NCBI RefSeq assembly: GCF_043196875.1
Contig: NZ_JBEBMX010000007.1
Location: forward strand, 1-64,000
Length of the DNA stretch: 64,000 bases
Source of the DNA: Saccharospirillum sp043196875
GTDB lineage: Bacteria > Pseudomonadota > Gammaproteobacteria > Pseudomonadales > Natronospirillaceae
Reading direction: 5' to 3'
Part shown: positions 43,789-52,177 of the stretch, piece by piece
Numbering within the stretch: position 1 is the first letter of the stretch
Layout: each line of letters opens with the position of its first letter
Translations under genes and position numbers: made by a program
Notes under the pieces: generated by a model
The model's database searches: none
Told to the model about the DNA's origin: nothing
Seen by the model: only the letters and a program-made list of their open reading frames with translations

Positions 43789-44018
43789 TCTTCATCGCTT
43801 AACGGCTCGAGCCGTTCGGCACCTTCGTCACCCAGCAATACCTGGACTTTTTGTTCGGCCTGGTCCAGCGCTGACTGGCAATCGCGGGTCAGGCGGATAC
43901 CTTGCTCGAAAGTCTTCATGGCATCGTCGAGTGACAGTTCACCGGATTCAAGGCGCTCCACCAGTTGTTCCAGCGCTTGCATCTGGCTTTCGAAATCGGC
44001 TTGTTTGGCGTCGCTCAT
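43785..44018 (-). CDS. xseB: Exodeoxyribonuclease VII small subunit
   Basis: XseB (77 residues) is the small helical subunit that binds XseA to form exonuclease VII, which degrades single-stranded DNA. The pattern FESQMQALEQLVERLESGELSLDDAMKTFEQGIRL is diagnostic. ATG at 44018 is used, with AGGAAG upstream and product MSDAKQ; a longer frame from 44075 has no support. The partner xseA is not in the window. It is divergent from pomA across 197 bases with no confident promoter. Confidence 0.95.
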   Translation of the reverse strand: MSDAKQADFESQMQALEQLVERLESGELSLDDAMKTFEQGIRLTRDCQSALDQAEQKVQVLLGDEGAERLEPLSDED

Positions 44019-44215
44019 GGGGGCTTCCTGCGGACAGTTGGGCGCAAAGGTAACGGCGCCGGCAAAAGGAATCAACTATTGCCAGCTGCGGCCGATACTC
44101 TGGATACCCGTACCAGCATGCGTCTGATGGCCGCGTAAAGACAGCGGACCCAGCGCAGTTGCTGCTAGAATACATCGTCGGGTTTGCAAACCGGATTGCT
44201 GGGGAAGGTAACACT

Positions 44216-44968
44216 GTGGATTTAGCTTCTATTATTGGCTTTTTTGGCGCTTTTGCCATGGTCGCCATGGCGATGCTGTTGAACGGCAGTGTCGGTATGT
44301 ACGTCAACGTGCCTTCTATTTTGATTGTGGTGGTTGGCTCCATTTTCGTGGCCATGTCGAAACTCACCCTGGATAAATTCCTGGGTGTCGGTGGCATTAT
44401 TGGCAAGGCGTTTTCATTCAAGATCGTCCAGCCGGAAGACCTGATCGATGAGGTTGTTGAGCTGGCCGATGCCGCTCGTAAAGGTGGTCTGCTGTCGTTG
44501 GAAGGTCGTGAAACCAGTAACGAATTTCTCGCCAAGGGCATTCAGTTGTTGGTCGATGGTCACGACCCCGATGTAGTGCGCCAGTTGATGACTCGCGATA
44601 TGAAAATGACCACCGAACGCCATCTGGCCGGTGGTTATTTCTTCTCCTACATCGGCGATGTTGCCCCGGCCATGGGCATGATCGGTACGCTGATCGGTCT
44701 GGTGGCGATGCTCGCCAATATGGATGACCCCAAATCCATCGGCCCGGCGATGGCGGTGGCCTTGCTGACAACGCTCTATGGCTCCTTTATGGCAACCGCC
44801 TTTGCGTTGCCGATCAAGGACAAACTCAAGTTGCGCGCCGAAGAGGAAGAGCGCATTCAGCGGATGGTTATTGACGGCCTGCTGTCCATTCAGGGCGGTC
44901 AAAACCCCCGTATTATTGAGTCCATGTTGAAGAGCTATCTGCCTGCGACCAAGCGTGGCGTCGATTAA
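44216..44968 (+). CDS. pomA: Flagellar motor stator protein PomA
   Basis: PomA (250 residues) is the MotA-type stator subunit, with four membrane segments and a large cytoplasmic loop. It closely follows Vibrio sodium-driven PomA: MDLASIIGFFGAF, ARKGGLLSLE, VDGHDPDVVRQLM, GDVAPAMGMIGTLIGLVAMLANMDDPKSIGPAMAVALLTTLYGS. GTG at 44216 is preferred because GGAAGG lies seven bases upstream and the protein then begins MDLAS, as in Vibrio. Sodium coupling is inferred from similarity. It is followed by pomB after 21 bases. Confidence 0.95.
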   Translation: MDLASIIGFFGAFAMVAMAMLLNGSVGMYVNVPSILIVVVGSIFVAMSKLTLDKFLGVGGIIGKAFSFKIVQPEDLIDEVVELADAARKGGLLSLEGRETSNEFLAKGIQLLVDGHDPDVVRQLMTRDMKMTTERHLAGGYFFSYIGDVAPAMGMIGTLIGLVAMLANMDDPKSIGPAMAVALLTTLYGSFMATAFALPIKDKLKLRAEEEERIQRMVIDGLLSIQGGQNPRIIESMLKSYLPATKRGVD

Positions 44969-44989
44969 GGCGGTATCAGCGGAGACGTC

Positions 44990-45955
44990 ATGAGCGAAGA
45001 AGTCGAAGACGATTGCCCCGAATGTGAGCCTGGCCTAGCGGCCTGGATGGCGACCTTCTCGGATTTGATGGCACTGTTGATGTGCTTTTTTGTGCTGTTG
45101 CTGTCTTTTTCCGAATTGGACGCGCTTAAGTTCAAGCGCTTGGCCGGTTCGCTGCGTAATGCTTTCGGTGTGCAAACCGAAATTACTGCCGACCGTGTGC
45201 CCAAGGGCACCAGTATCATCGCGCGTGAATTCAGTCCGGCGACACCCTCGCCGACACCTATCAATGTCGTCCGTCAGAATACTGTGGACGAATTGCGCGA
45301 TTCGCTGGAAGTATTGTGTCAGGACACCATGCTGATGCAGGAAGAAGCCCAGGGGCCAGAAGGTCAGCTGACCCGACGCGTGGTGGTGCCGGACGATGCC
45401 ATCGACGAAGAAGTGCAGCGCCAGGCGGAGTCGATGGCCACGGCCTTGTCGGATGTGATTGCGGAAGGCTTGTTGGAAATCGAGACCATTAACCAGACCA
45501 TCGTTATTCGCGTTAAGGAGCAATCCTTTGGTGAAGGCACCGATTATGTTGCCGATCGCTTTCTGCCCATTCTGGACCGGGTGCGAGAGCTGCTGGTAAC
45601 GGTGCCGGGTGAAATCTCCATTGAGGGGCATACTGATAGCATTCCGATTGCCTCCGGCCAGTTCCGTAATAACTGGCTGCTCAGCGCCGCCCGGGCCTTG
45701 TCGGTGGGTGAGTATTTATGGGAAGCGCCGGAGATGCCGGAAGAGCGGTTCCAGATTGTCGGCCACGGCAGTACCGAACCTCTGGCCAGCAACGACACCC
45801 TTGAAGGACGGGCCCAAAACCGACGCGTGGAAATTATCGTGACGCGTGAAAACTCGGATTACGAAGGCGAGATCGTACCGCCGGATGAGCAGGGTGAAGA
45901 TGTCGATTATGGCGAGCCGTCGCTGTTCGGTCTGGAGCCGGAAGAGATTTTCTAA
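44990..45955 (+). CDS. pomB: Flagellar motor stator protein PomB
   Basis: PomB (321 residues) is the MotB-type stator subunit. A short cytoplasmic head is followed by one membrane segment with the ion-binding Asp25 in TFSDLMALLMCFFVLLLSFSE. The periplasmic OmpA-like peptidoglycan-binding domain contains SIEGHTDSIPIASGQFRNNWLLSAARAL. An acidic C-terminal tail follows. Together with PomA it forms the sodium channel of the stator. A strong bidirectional terminator lies 18 bases after the stop. Confidence 0.94.
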   Translation: MSEEVEDDCPECEPGLAAWMATFSDLMALLMCFFVLLLSFSELDALKFKRLAGSLRNAFGVQTEITADRVPKGTSIIAREFSPATPSPTPINVVRQNTVDELRDSLEVLCQDTMLMQEEAQGPEGQLTRRVVVPDDAIDEEVQRQAESMATALSDVIAEGLLEIETINQTIVIRVKEQSFGEGTDYVADRFLPILDRVRELLVTVPGEISIEGHTDSIPIASGQFRNNWLLSAARALSVGEYLWEAPEMPEERFQIVGHGSTEPLASNDTLEGRAQNRRVEIIVTRENSDYEGEIVPPDEQGEDVDYGEPSLFGLEPEEIF

Positions 45956-45972
45956 CGGTGCATCCAGTCAAT

Positions 45973-46000
45973 AAAAAGGCCCGGAAATTCCGGGCCTTTT
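45973..46000. terminator. Bidirectional terminator between pomB and the Usp gene
   Basis: GGCCCGG (45978-45984) pairs with CCGGGCC (45990-45996) over an AAATT loop, with A5 on one side and T4 on the other. It can serve pomB on the plus strand and the convergent Usp gene on the minus strand. Confidence 0.9.
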
Positions 46001-46018
46001 GCGTTGTGGCGCGCCGAT

Positions 46019-46918
46019 TTATTTAACGATCAGAATATCCACAGTAATGCGGTCGAGAATTTTCTCGGCGGTGTGACCGAGCAGCCAGCGTTCCAGGCCG
46101 GAACGCGGTACCGCACCCATAATCACCAGATCGATATTGGCCTGGTGCAAATGGTCGGGGATAACCGACAGCGTTGAACCGGTTTCCAAAACGGTATTGG
46201 TTTCAGCGATTTGATGGTGTTCGGCCAGCGCCTTTAATGCGGTTTCATGCTGGTCGCGAATGTCTTCGCTGATGTCGGCGCTGTCAATGGTGGGTTGATC
46301 AAGATAAATCAATAACGGCGTTGGATCGTAAACGTGCAGCAGCTGCAGTTCGCCGCTCATTCGGCTGGTGAAATCCTTGCCCCAGCGCACGATGTGTTCA
46401 TCCAGTGAATCCGGTTTGTCGTTGGCCTGAACCGGATCGACGGCGGCGGTGACGCGGATAGGATCGTTCCAGGCGTTGGCTTTGGTCAGCAGAATCGGCA
46501 GTGGGCAATGGCGGATCAGTTCCCAGTCGGTCTGGCTGAAAAAGGTCCGCTGAATGACGTTCTGATGGTGCGTCGCCTTGACCACCATGTCGGTCGGATG
46601 TTGCTCCAGAAATTGCAGCAGCGCAGCGCCGGCGTGTTTATCCCACTGGCCTTCGGTGGTGACTTCGACGCCTTCGCCGCGGGCAATGTCGGCGATGGTT
46701 TCCAGGCCCTCCAACAGGCGATGCATGTAGGCCTTTTTGGCGCGTTCGGCGGAATCGGGATCGAGCGGGTGATTGGACGCCAGGGTGGCGTTGAAACCAC
46801 AGGCGAAGAGCGTCAGGCGGGCGTTTTCGAGTTTGGCCAGCCGGCTGGCTTTTTGCACCGCCAGGGCGCTGTCTTCGGCTGGATCAATAAGGACGACAAT
46901 GTGCTGGTTCGCGAACAT
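46019..46918 (-). CDS. uspE: Tandem universal stress protein, UspE-like
   Basis: The 299-residue cytoplasmic protein has two Usp domains: the first begins QHIVVLIDPAEDSALAVQKASRLA, and the second, from about 150, ends with the nucleotide-binding-type DLVIMGAVPRSGLERWLLGHTAEKILDRITVDILIVK. This tandem layout is that of UspE. The first domain lacks a clear GxxGxxxx(S/T) ATP motif, as in E. coli UspE. It is a single gene convergent with pomB. Confidence 0.85.
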   Translation of the reverse strand: MFANQHIVVLIDPAEDSALAVQKASRLAKLENARLTLFACGFNATLASNHPLDPDSAERAKKAYMHRLLEGLETIADIARGEGVEVTTEGQWDKHAGAALLQFLEQHPTDMVVKATHHQNVIQRTFFSQTDWELIRHCPLPILLTKANAWNDPIRVTAAVDPVQANDKPDSLDEHIVRWGKDFTSRMSGELQLLHVYDPTPLLIYLDQPTIDSADISEDIRDQHETALKALAEHHQIAETNTVLETGSTLSVIPDHLHQANIDLVIMGAVPRSGLERWLLGHTAEKILDRITVDILIVK

Positions 46919-47024
46919 GATGGCTCCCCTTTGCGTCTTATTATGACTGGCGTTTAGTCAACGCCAGCCTTGTTAATAGCTGCTTTAAGGTTAGCGCGTT
47001 GCGCACCACTTGTCCTGATTTCGA

Positions 47025-47609
47025 TCAGGGATTGTTCGTCGATGCCCGCGAGAAAACGGTAACCACTCGCTGTACGCCGTTAACTTCGGTAGCGATCTGA
47101 GCCGCCTGACGAGCGGTGTTTTCGCTGACGCGGCCCATCAGATAGACGATGCCTTCTTCGACGATGACATCAACGTGTGATGACGGAAAGTTATCGCGCG
47201 TGAACATGCGTGAGCGAACCTTGACGGCCAGCCAGCTGTCATTGGCGCGCACACCGGCCGATAAGGATTCCTGGACGGTCAGATGATTGTGCACCGCCTT
47301 GACGGCTGGATCGCGGCGTACCACTTCCGAGGCCTGACGCACCAGTGCTTCGCTGGCCACCTGGCCCACCAGCAAGACGATGCCGGCATTGCTGTGCACC
47401 TTGACGCGACCTTCTTTTAACCCGGGTGCGGCTTTCTCCAGATTCACTTCCAGGCGAGCGGTCAGGCTGTTGTCGTCGATGACTTCGCCCATGGAACGGC
47501 CTTCAGGATCGGGGGTGATGGGTTCATCACCGGAAACACCGCCAAGGATGGAGGCACAGCCGGTCAGGCAGAGAGTCAGGGCGATTGGAATCAGGGGCAG
47601 GATTTTCAT
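47025..47609 (-). CDS. dolP: BON-domain outer-membrane lipoprotein DolP
   Basis: DolP (YraP, 194 residues) is a lipoprotein that supports outer-membrane integrity at division sites. The signal peptide ends in the LTGC lipobox with Cys18. Two BON domains follow at about 47-112 (LEVNLEKAAPGLKEGRVKVHSNAGIVLLVGQV) and 125-190 (VKVRSRMFTRDNFPSSHVDVIVEEGIVYLMGRV). The order lpoA-yraN-diaA-dolP is as in E. coli. Its ATG overlaps the diaA stop region by one base. Confidence 0.92.
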   Translation of the reverse strand: MKILPLIPIALTLCLTGCASILGGVSGDEPITPDPEGRSMGEVIDDNSLTARLEVNLEKAAPGLKEGRVKVHSNAGIVLLVGQVASEALVRQASEVVRRDPAVKAVHNHLTVQESLSAGVRANDSWLAVKVRSRMFTRDNFPSSHVDVIVEEGIVYLMGRVSENTARQAAQIATEVNGVQRVVTVFSRASTNNP

Positions 47610-48202
47610 CAGAGTTCGCTTCCAAACAATTGGTGCTCGATCAATTCGCCGAGGCAGTTCAACAGTAGATGGTGAGTGAGTTGGATCAGGCCGCTTTTGT
47701 CGGCGGCAACGCGCAGTTCGACGTCGTTGTCTTCCAGCAGGGTGGCAATATCGCCGCCACCGCCACCGGTCAGGGCGACCACTCTCATGCCCATTTCGTG
47801 TGCCGCCTGGATGGCTTTAATGACCGGTGGCGCGTTACCGGTTGTTGACAGCGTTAACAGCACGTCGGTGGCGTGGCCCAGCGTTCGTATCTGGCGCGCA
47901 TAGATGTCATTGGGATTGGTGTCGTGGCTGATGCCGGTCAGCAGCAAACCATCGCCCGATAACGCCAGCGCCGGCAATCCCGGTCGCTCCAGCTCAAAGC
48001 GGCTCAGCATGCGGGTAACAAACCCCTGGCCGTTGGCCGCTGAGCTGCCCATGCCACAGACCAGAATTTTGCCGTCGCTGAGCAGGGCCTGAGTCAGCAG
48101 TTCGGCGCCGTGATGCAGCAGGTCATCCAGCTGTTCGGCGGCCAGTTGGAAGCTTTCCAGGCTCTGGCCGATTTGTTCGTAGATAATGTCGTCTGGTTTC
48201 AT
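47609..48202 (-). CDS. diaA: SIS-domain protein DiaA (phosphoheptose isomerase family)
   Basis: DiaA (197 residues) is a SIS-domain tetramer that in E. coli binds DnaA and helps timely initiation at oriC. The related GmhA isomerase is similar in sequence. Seen here are KILVCGMGSSAANGQGFVTRM, LLTLSTTGNAPPVIKAIQAAHEMGMRVVALTGGGGG and LGELIEHQLF. Placement between yraN and dolP favours DiaA. It abuts both neighbours by single-base overlaps. Confidence 0.9.
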   Translation of the reverse strand: MKPDDIIYEQIGQSLESFQLAAEQLDDLLHHGAELLTQALLSDGKILVCGMGSSAANGQGFVTRMLSRFELERPGLPALALSGDGLLLTGISHDTNPNDIYARQIRTLGHATDVLLTLSTTGNAPPVIKAIQAAHEMGMRVVALTGGGGGDIATLLEDNDVELRVAADKSGLIQLTHHLLLNCLGELIEHQLFGSEL

Positions 48203-48558
48203 CAGGCGGTAAAAGCTCCTTTGATCCAGTCGAGTTGACCGTCAGCCCCCAGGGTGATGACGTCGAACCGACTGGGTCGTCTGGCCTGGCGCGGATTGTC
48301 CTGCAAATAGCGCTGGGCCGCAGCGATCAGTTTGCGTTGTTTGCTCAGTGTGACTGAGGCAGCAGCGCCACCGTAGCGGGCGTTACGACGCTGGCGTACT
48401 TCGATGAACACCAGGGTGTCGCCATCGGCGCAGATTAAATCCAGCTCGCCCTGAGTGACGCGATAATTGCGCGCCAGGGTACGCCAGCCTTGTTGCTCCC
48501 GGCACCAGCGTTCAGCCTGATCTTCCGCTTCAACGCCGGCACTCGGTTGCCATGCCAT
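48202..48558 (-). CDS. yraN: UPF0102 family protein YraN
   Basis: YraN (118 residues) has the Holliday-junction-resolvase-like endonuclease fold. Motifs seen are AERWCREQQGWRTLARNYRVTQGELDLICADGDTLVFIEVRQRR, with the conserved E-x-D and E-V residues of the nuclease core. Its role is unproven. ATG at 48558 is used because it shares a base with the lpoA stop (TGATG) and gives the family's usual start; a longer frame from 48630 runs through lpoA. Confidence 0.93.
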   Translation of the reverse strand: MAWQPSAGVEAEDQAERWCREQQGWRTLARNYRVTQGELDLICADGDTLVFIEVRQRRNARYGGAAASVTLSKQRKLIAAAQRYLQDNPRQARRPSRFDVITLGADGQLDWIKGAFTA

Positions 48559-50366
48559 CAGGGTCTGGGCTCGGTCGACGGCAAGGGGCCGTCGCTGGCT
48601 TGGGCGACACCCTCGGTGATGGTCGCCCAAGTGAGTTCCCGATGAATGCGTCGGTTTGGGTCCAACCGCAATATGCCGGTTTCACCATAAACACGAGCGG
48701 TCGGGAAACGCTGCAATTGCACCAGACGAGGGTGTAATTGATAGGCATCGACACCCAGGGCAACCAGGGTTTCGTAACCGCTGAACTCTTCATTGAAGGC
48801 CTGTTCGACGCTGTCTTCCAACGCTGAATGATGCAGTTTCCAAGGCATTTCGACGAACTGCACGCCGTTGAGATCTTCATCGCGTTCGCGGTTAAGCGCA
48901 CCGGCATATAGGTGGGAAGTACCCATGACCGGTATGGCCGTGGCGTATTGATAATTCAAAATGGGTTTGAGCTGTCGCGCCTGCGGCGGGAAGGCAACCA
49001 TAAAAATAATATCGATGTCCTGGCGACGGCGTGGTTCGAACACCAGGTTACGATCGGTCAGACGTGCGATGTTGCGTTCGCGTTGTTCGCTGTCGTCGAT
49101 GTTTAAGGCGCGCTTGACGGTATAGAGGTATTGGTCGGGCTGGGTGAACAGCGAGCGGCTGGTGATGTGGCCGCCCTGGCGTTCCCAGCGCTGAATAAAG
49201 GCATCGCTGACCTTGCGCCCCCAGTCGGTATTGGGGGCCAGCACCATGGCGCGACGGTGACCTTCCTGCCAGGCCTGATCGGCGACCTGAATGGCTTCGT
49301 CTTCCGGCGCCAGACCGAACTGATAGAAATTCTCCGGCGCCGGCTGGCGGTCATCACCGTAATTCAGCGCCAATACCGGTACGGTTAAAGCCGCCTGGCT
49401 TTGCAGACGCTGGACGCGATTTTTATCCAGGGGGCCAATCACCAGATCAGCACCTTCAAACACCGCCTGCTTGTAGACGTTGTAGACATCGTCGTTCAGC
49501 GCGGTATCAAAAAAGCTGATGGCCGGCGTTTCGCGACCGTTGGCGCGGGCTTCATACCAGGCAGCGAGCAGGCCGCTGCGAATGGCGCGACCGGCTTTTT
49601 CCAGCGGACCGGACAGTGGTACCAGCACGGCAATGTTCTGCGGCTGACGATTGGCCAGTTCACGCAGCAAGGCCAGATCGCCCGGCAGGTTGCGGGCAGC
49701 CGGGTGACTGCGGTGGCTGTTGATCCAGTTGGTGATGGCCAGCAGTTGCTGGCGCACGTCATCGACGTTTTCGCGGGTAATCAGTGCCAGTTCCAGCCAG
49801 CCGGTCAGGTCGGGGCTGGATTCGGCTTCGATCAGGGTGCGCAGTTGTTCTTCCGGAACGCGTTGCAACGCCGACCAGATACGGTCGCGGTTGTTTTGGG
49901 CGTTGTCGCCTTCCAACTGCGGCGCCAGGAAAATACGCTCGCGGGCAGCGGCCAGATATTCGCCCACCATTTCATAGGCTTCGGCACGCTTGAGACGCAG
50001 ATCAATCTGCCGTTGCATGGGCAGGCCGTCATACAGATAAGCATAGTCGCCGACCAGCCAGTTCAGCGCTTCCTGGCCGTCACCGCGCTGCAGTGCCAGC
50101 TCGGCGCGCAGCTCGGCGTAATCGGTTTGTTCGGCGATGGAAAGTTGCTCGAACTGGATAACGCTTAAGGCAACTTCAGCCTCTTCGGTGTGTTGTTCGT
50201 TTAATAATTGGCGTGCGACATCGAGTCGTTGCTGGATGCTGTCGATGGACGAGAGGTCCGTCATCGGGCTGTCCACTCCTGTCGGCCGGGGACCCTGACT
50301 GGCGCAGCCGGCCAGCAACAGTGCAAAAAGCCAGGCAAGCAGCCGGGCGCTGGAGCGCAATGGCAT
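48558..50366 (-). CDS. lpoA: Penicillin-binding protein activator LpoA
   Basis: LpoA (602 residues) is an outer-membrane lipoprotein that activates PBP1A during cell-wall synthesis. A signal peptide ends LLLAGC with Cys21. The N-terminal half is helical and TPR-like; the C-terminal half has a type I periplasmic-binding fold (NIAVLVPLSGPLEKAGRAIRSGLLAAWYEAR). ATG at 50366 yields this signal peptide, whereas a frame from 50408 adds 14 residues ahead of it. It is divergent from rsmI, as in E. coli. Confidence 0.93.
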   Translation of the reverse strand: MPLRSSARLLAWLFALLLAGCASQGPRPTGVDSPMTDLSSIDSIQQRLDVARQLLNEQHTEEAEVALSVIQFEQLSIAEQTDYAELRAELALQRGDGQEALNWLVGDYAYLYDGLPMQRQIDLRLKRAEAYEMVGEYLAAARERIFLAPQLEGDNAQNNRDRIWSALQRVPEEQLRTLIEAESSPDLTGWLELALITRENVDDVRQQLLAITNWINSHRSHPAARNLPGDLALLRELANRQPQNIAVLVPLSGPLEKAGRAIRSGLLAAWYEARANGRETPAISFFDTALNDDVYNVYKQAVFEGADLVIGPLDKNRVQRLQSQAALTVPVLALNYGDDRQPAPENFYQFGLAPEDEAIQVADQAWQEGHRRAMVLAPNTDWGRKVSDAFIQRWERQGGHITSRSLFTQPDQYLYTVKRALNIDDSEQRERNIARLTDRNLVFEPRRRQDIDIIFMVAFPPQARQLKPILNYQYATAIPVMGTSHLYAGALNRERDEDLNGVQFVEMPWKLHHSALEDSVEQAFNEEFSGYETLVALGVDAYQLHPRLVQLQRFPTARVYGETGILRLDPNRRIHRELTWATITEGVAQASDGPLPSTEPRP

Positions 50367-50467
50367 TGTTAACTTCCACCCAAAGACGGTTACAATAATG
50401 AAGCGCATTCTACTCTAGAAGGGGGCGCGCTTGAAAATCGCGCCACCGCCCAACTGACAGGCCTTCC

Positions 50468-51337
50468 ATGACCACCGACTCTTCGTTGCCCAGCGCTCTT
50501 TATGTGGTGGCAACGCCCATCGGCCATCTCGATGATATAACCCGTCGTGCCGCACAGATACTGAACGAAGTTGAGGTCTGCTGTTGCGAAGATACCCGCC
50601 ACAGTCGTCGCCTGCTGGACCATCTGGGCGCGCGTCCGAAGCTGGTTTCGGTGCACGAACACAACGAACGCGAACGCATCGACTTTATTCTTTCTTTACT
50701 CGAACAGGGTCAGCGTGTGGCGCTGATCAGCGATGCTGGCACCCCGTTGATTTCCGATCCGGGTTTTCCGCTGGTTCGAGCCGTAGCCGCCGCTGGGTTT
50801 GACGTTCGGCCGGTGCCTGGTGTCAGCGCGGTAACGGCGGCTTTGAGCGTGGCTGGTTTGCCGACTGACCGTTGGGTCTTTGAAGGTTTTTTGCCGGCCA
50901 AAGCGGGTCAGCGTCAGCAGCGCTTGCAACAACTGGCGAGTGAGAGCCGTACCCTGGTGGTTTACGAAAGCAGCCATCGTATTGAGCGTTGCCTGGATGA
51001 CATCGTTGCGGTGCTGGGTGCTGATCGTCCGCTGAGTCTGGCGCGTGAATTGACCAAGCAGTTTGAGACGGTGCTGCGTGGCACGGCTGCGGATATTCGT
51101 GAGCAAGTTGCCGCGGATGCTGATCAGCGTAAAGGCGAGTTTGTATTGATGATCGGTGGCGCTGCAGAAACCACGGCTGCTACTCAGAGCCAGTTAGATG
51201 GCGAACAATTAATGAGAGTACTGGCGCCTTTGATGCCACCCAAGGCTGCGGCAGCAACCTTGGTCGACTTGATCGGTGGTCGTAAAAAGGACTGGTACGA
51301 GCGCATTATCGAGCTGGAAAAACCAGCGCCGAATTAA
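50468..51337 (+). CDS. rsmI: 16S rRNA (cytidine(1402)-2'-O)-methyltransferase RsmI
   Basis: RsmI (289 residues) methylates the ribose of C1402 in the decoding centre of 16S rRNA; RsmH, encoded downstream, methylates the base of the same nucleotide. It reads LYVVATPIGHLDDITRRAAQIL, ALISDAGTPLISDPGFPLVR, VPGVSAVTAALSVAGLPTDRWVFEGFLPAK and SLARELTKQFE, all typical of the tetrapyrrole-methylase-fold family. A GGCGCG/CGCGCC hairpin (50424-50444) lies in its leader. It is followed by rnpB. Confidence 0.95.
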   Translation: MTTDSSLPSALYVVATPIGHLDDITRRAAQILNEVEVCCCEDTRHSRRLLDHLGARPKLVSVHEHNERERIDFILSLLEQGQRVALISDAGTPLISDPGFPLVRAVAAAGFDVRPVPGVSAVTAALSVAGLPTDRWVFEGFLPAKAGQRQQRLQQLASESRTLVVYESSHRIERCLDDIVAVLGADRPLSLARELTKQFETVLRGTAADIREQVAADADQRKGEFVLMIGGAAETTAATQSQLDGEQLMRVLAPLMPPKAAAATLVDLIGGRKKDWYERIIELEKPAPN

Positions 51338-51342
51338 AACAC

Positions 51343-51370
51343 TTGCCAATCCTGCGCAAACCCGTATTGT
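51343..51370 (+). promoter_or_regulatory. rnpB promoter
   Basis: TTGCCA (51343-51348) and TATTGT (51365-51370) are 16 bases apart. The predicted start, seven or eight bases downstream, coincides with the first base of the RNase P RNA P1 helix at 51378. Confidence 0.75.
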
Positions 51371-51377
51371 GCCCGGC

Positions 51378-51722
51378 GCGAGCTGGCCAGGCAGTCGCCG
51401 CTTCGAAAGAAGGGGAGGAAAGTCCGGGCTCCATAGGGCAGGGTGCCAGATAACGTCTGGGCGGCGAAAGCCGACGGAAAGTGCAGCAGAAAGGAAACCG
51501 CCATTCGCTTGCGGATGGTAAGGGTGAAAAGGTGCGGTAAGAGCGCACCGCGGCTCTGGTAACAGAGTCGGCGATGGTAAACCCCACCTGGAGCAAGGCC
51601 AAATAGAGTCCCACTAAGGCGCGGCCCGCGCTGGGACCGGGTAGGCTGCTTGACCCTGCGGGTGACTGCAGGGCTAGATGAATGACTGTCCACGACAGAA
51701 CCCGGCTTATCGGCCAGTTCGC
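51378..51722 (+). ncRNA. rnpB: RNase P RNA (type A)
   Basis: This 345-nt RNA is the catalytic subunit that removes 5' leaders from pre-tRNAs. The conserved core is clear: GGGGAGGAAAGTCCGGGCTCC near the 5' end, CATAGGGCAGGGTGCCAG, GGTAAGGGTGAAA, GGTGCGGTAAGAGCGCACC, GGAGCAAGGCCAAATAG, and AGATGAATGACTGTCCACGACAGAACCCGGCTTATCGG at the 3' end. P1 is an 11-pair helix between 51378-51388 and 51712-51722. P3 is cut down to CTTC-GAAA-GAAG (51401-51412). Confidence 0.97.
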
Positions 51723-51731
51723 AATTTTTTT
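51712..51731 (+). terminator. rnpB terminator formed by the P1 3' strand and T7
   Basis: The 3' strand of P1 ends at 51722 and is followed by AA and seven T residues (51725-51731). The P1 helix of the RNA itself can therefore serve as the terminator stem, so no separate terminator hairpin is needed. Confidence 0.65.
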
Positions 51732-51815
51732 GAGCGGGAGACGCTGTTGACGCAGTGTATGACGTTGGCATCCTTTAGCGTCTCAAGTCTGGGCGGCACA
51801 CCGCTCCCGTCTCCC
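51732..51815 (+). other. Overlapping inverted repeats downstream of rnpB
   Basis: GAGACGCT (51738-51745) pairs with AGCGTCTC (51777-51784), inside an outer GAGCGG (51732-51737)/CCGCTC (51801-51806) pair. Alternatively GGGAGACG (51736-51743) pairs with CGTCTCCC (51808-51815). The two folds exclude each other. No gene is seen. Confidence 0.5.
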
Positions 51816-52053
51816 ATCCCGTCTTCTTGCGCTCCTTGAGGGTCGCAATTACTCCTCCTGGTTATCTGAATTTTTTCGGTTATTCGAAAAAAATCTTTTA
51901 TTTAACAAATCACTTTAACTTTCACGCCTAACTCATACGCCCGGCGCCTCTTTGCGCGGTTAGTGTTCGCTAACTTTTATCCGGGGACTGTGAACCACTT
52001 CGTAAGCTTCTGTTTTACCTGCTTTTTTTTTAGCTTTCCCGGCTAGTGACCAC
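51816..52053 (+). other. AT-richer non-coding stretch upstream of mraZ
   Basis: There is no gene or ribosome site here. It contains one clear inverted repeat, TTTTTTCG (51871-51878) with CGAAAAAA (51885-51892), and a T9 tract near 52023-52031. It probably holds upstream control sequences for the division cluster, but I cannot name any. Confidence 0.4.
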
Positions 52054-52082
52054 TTGCTTGTGGCTGTTGCCGCTCCTATAGT
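52054..52082 (+). promoter_or_regulatory. Promoter of the mraZ (dcw) operon
   Basis: TTGCTT (52054-52059) and TATAGT (52077-52082) are separated by 17 bases, giving a start near 52089, right before the MraZ boxes. Confidence 0.65.
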
Positions 52083-52090
52083 GTCGCATT

Positions 52091-52124
52091 GTGGAGAAAA
52101 GTGGCGGAAAGTGGGTTTTTGGGA
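52091..52124 (+). promoter_or_regulatory. MraZ operator (phased GTGG boxes)
   Basis: GTGG occurs at 52091, 52101 and 52111, exactly 10 bp apart, with GAAAA- or GGAAA-type spacers and a further GGGA at 52121. Direct repeats of TGGGN-type boxes with five-base spacers are the known binding site of MraZ, which represses its own operon. They overlap the first transcribed bases. Confidence 0.85.
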
Positions 52125-52177
52125 TTGTAAGTAACCACTAACTCGGCGCCGAAATTCAGGCAGCGGAACAGACCATT

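Noticed and set aside
44091..44098. GCCGATAC as the -10 of a flagellar sigma-28 promoter before pomA
   Set aside because: No TAAAG-type -35 at the required distance; a TAAAG at 44136 is downstream of it and lacks its own GCCGAT partner.
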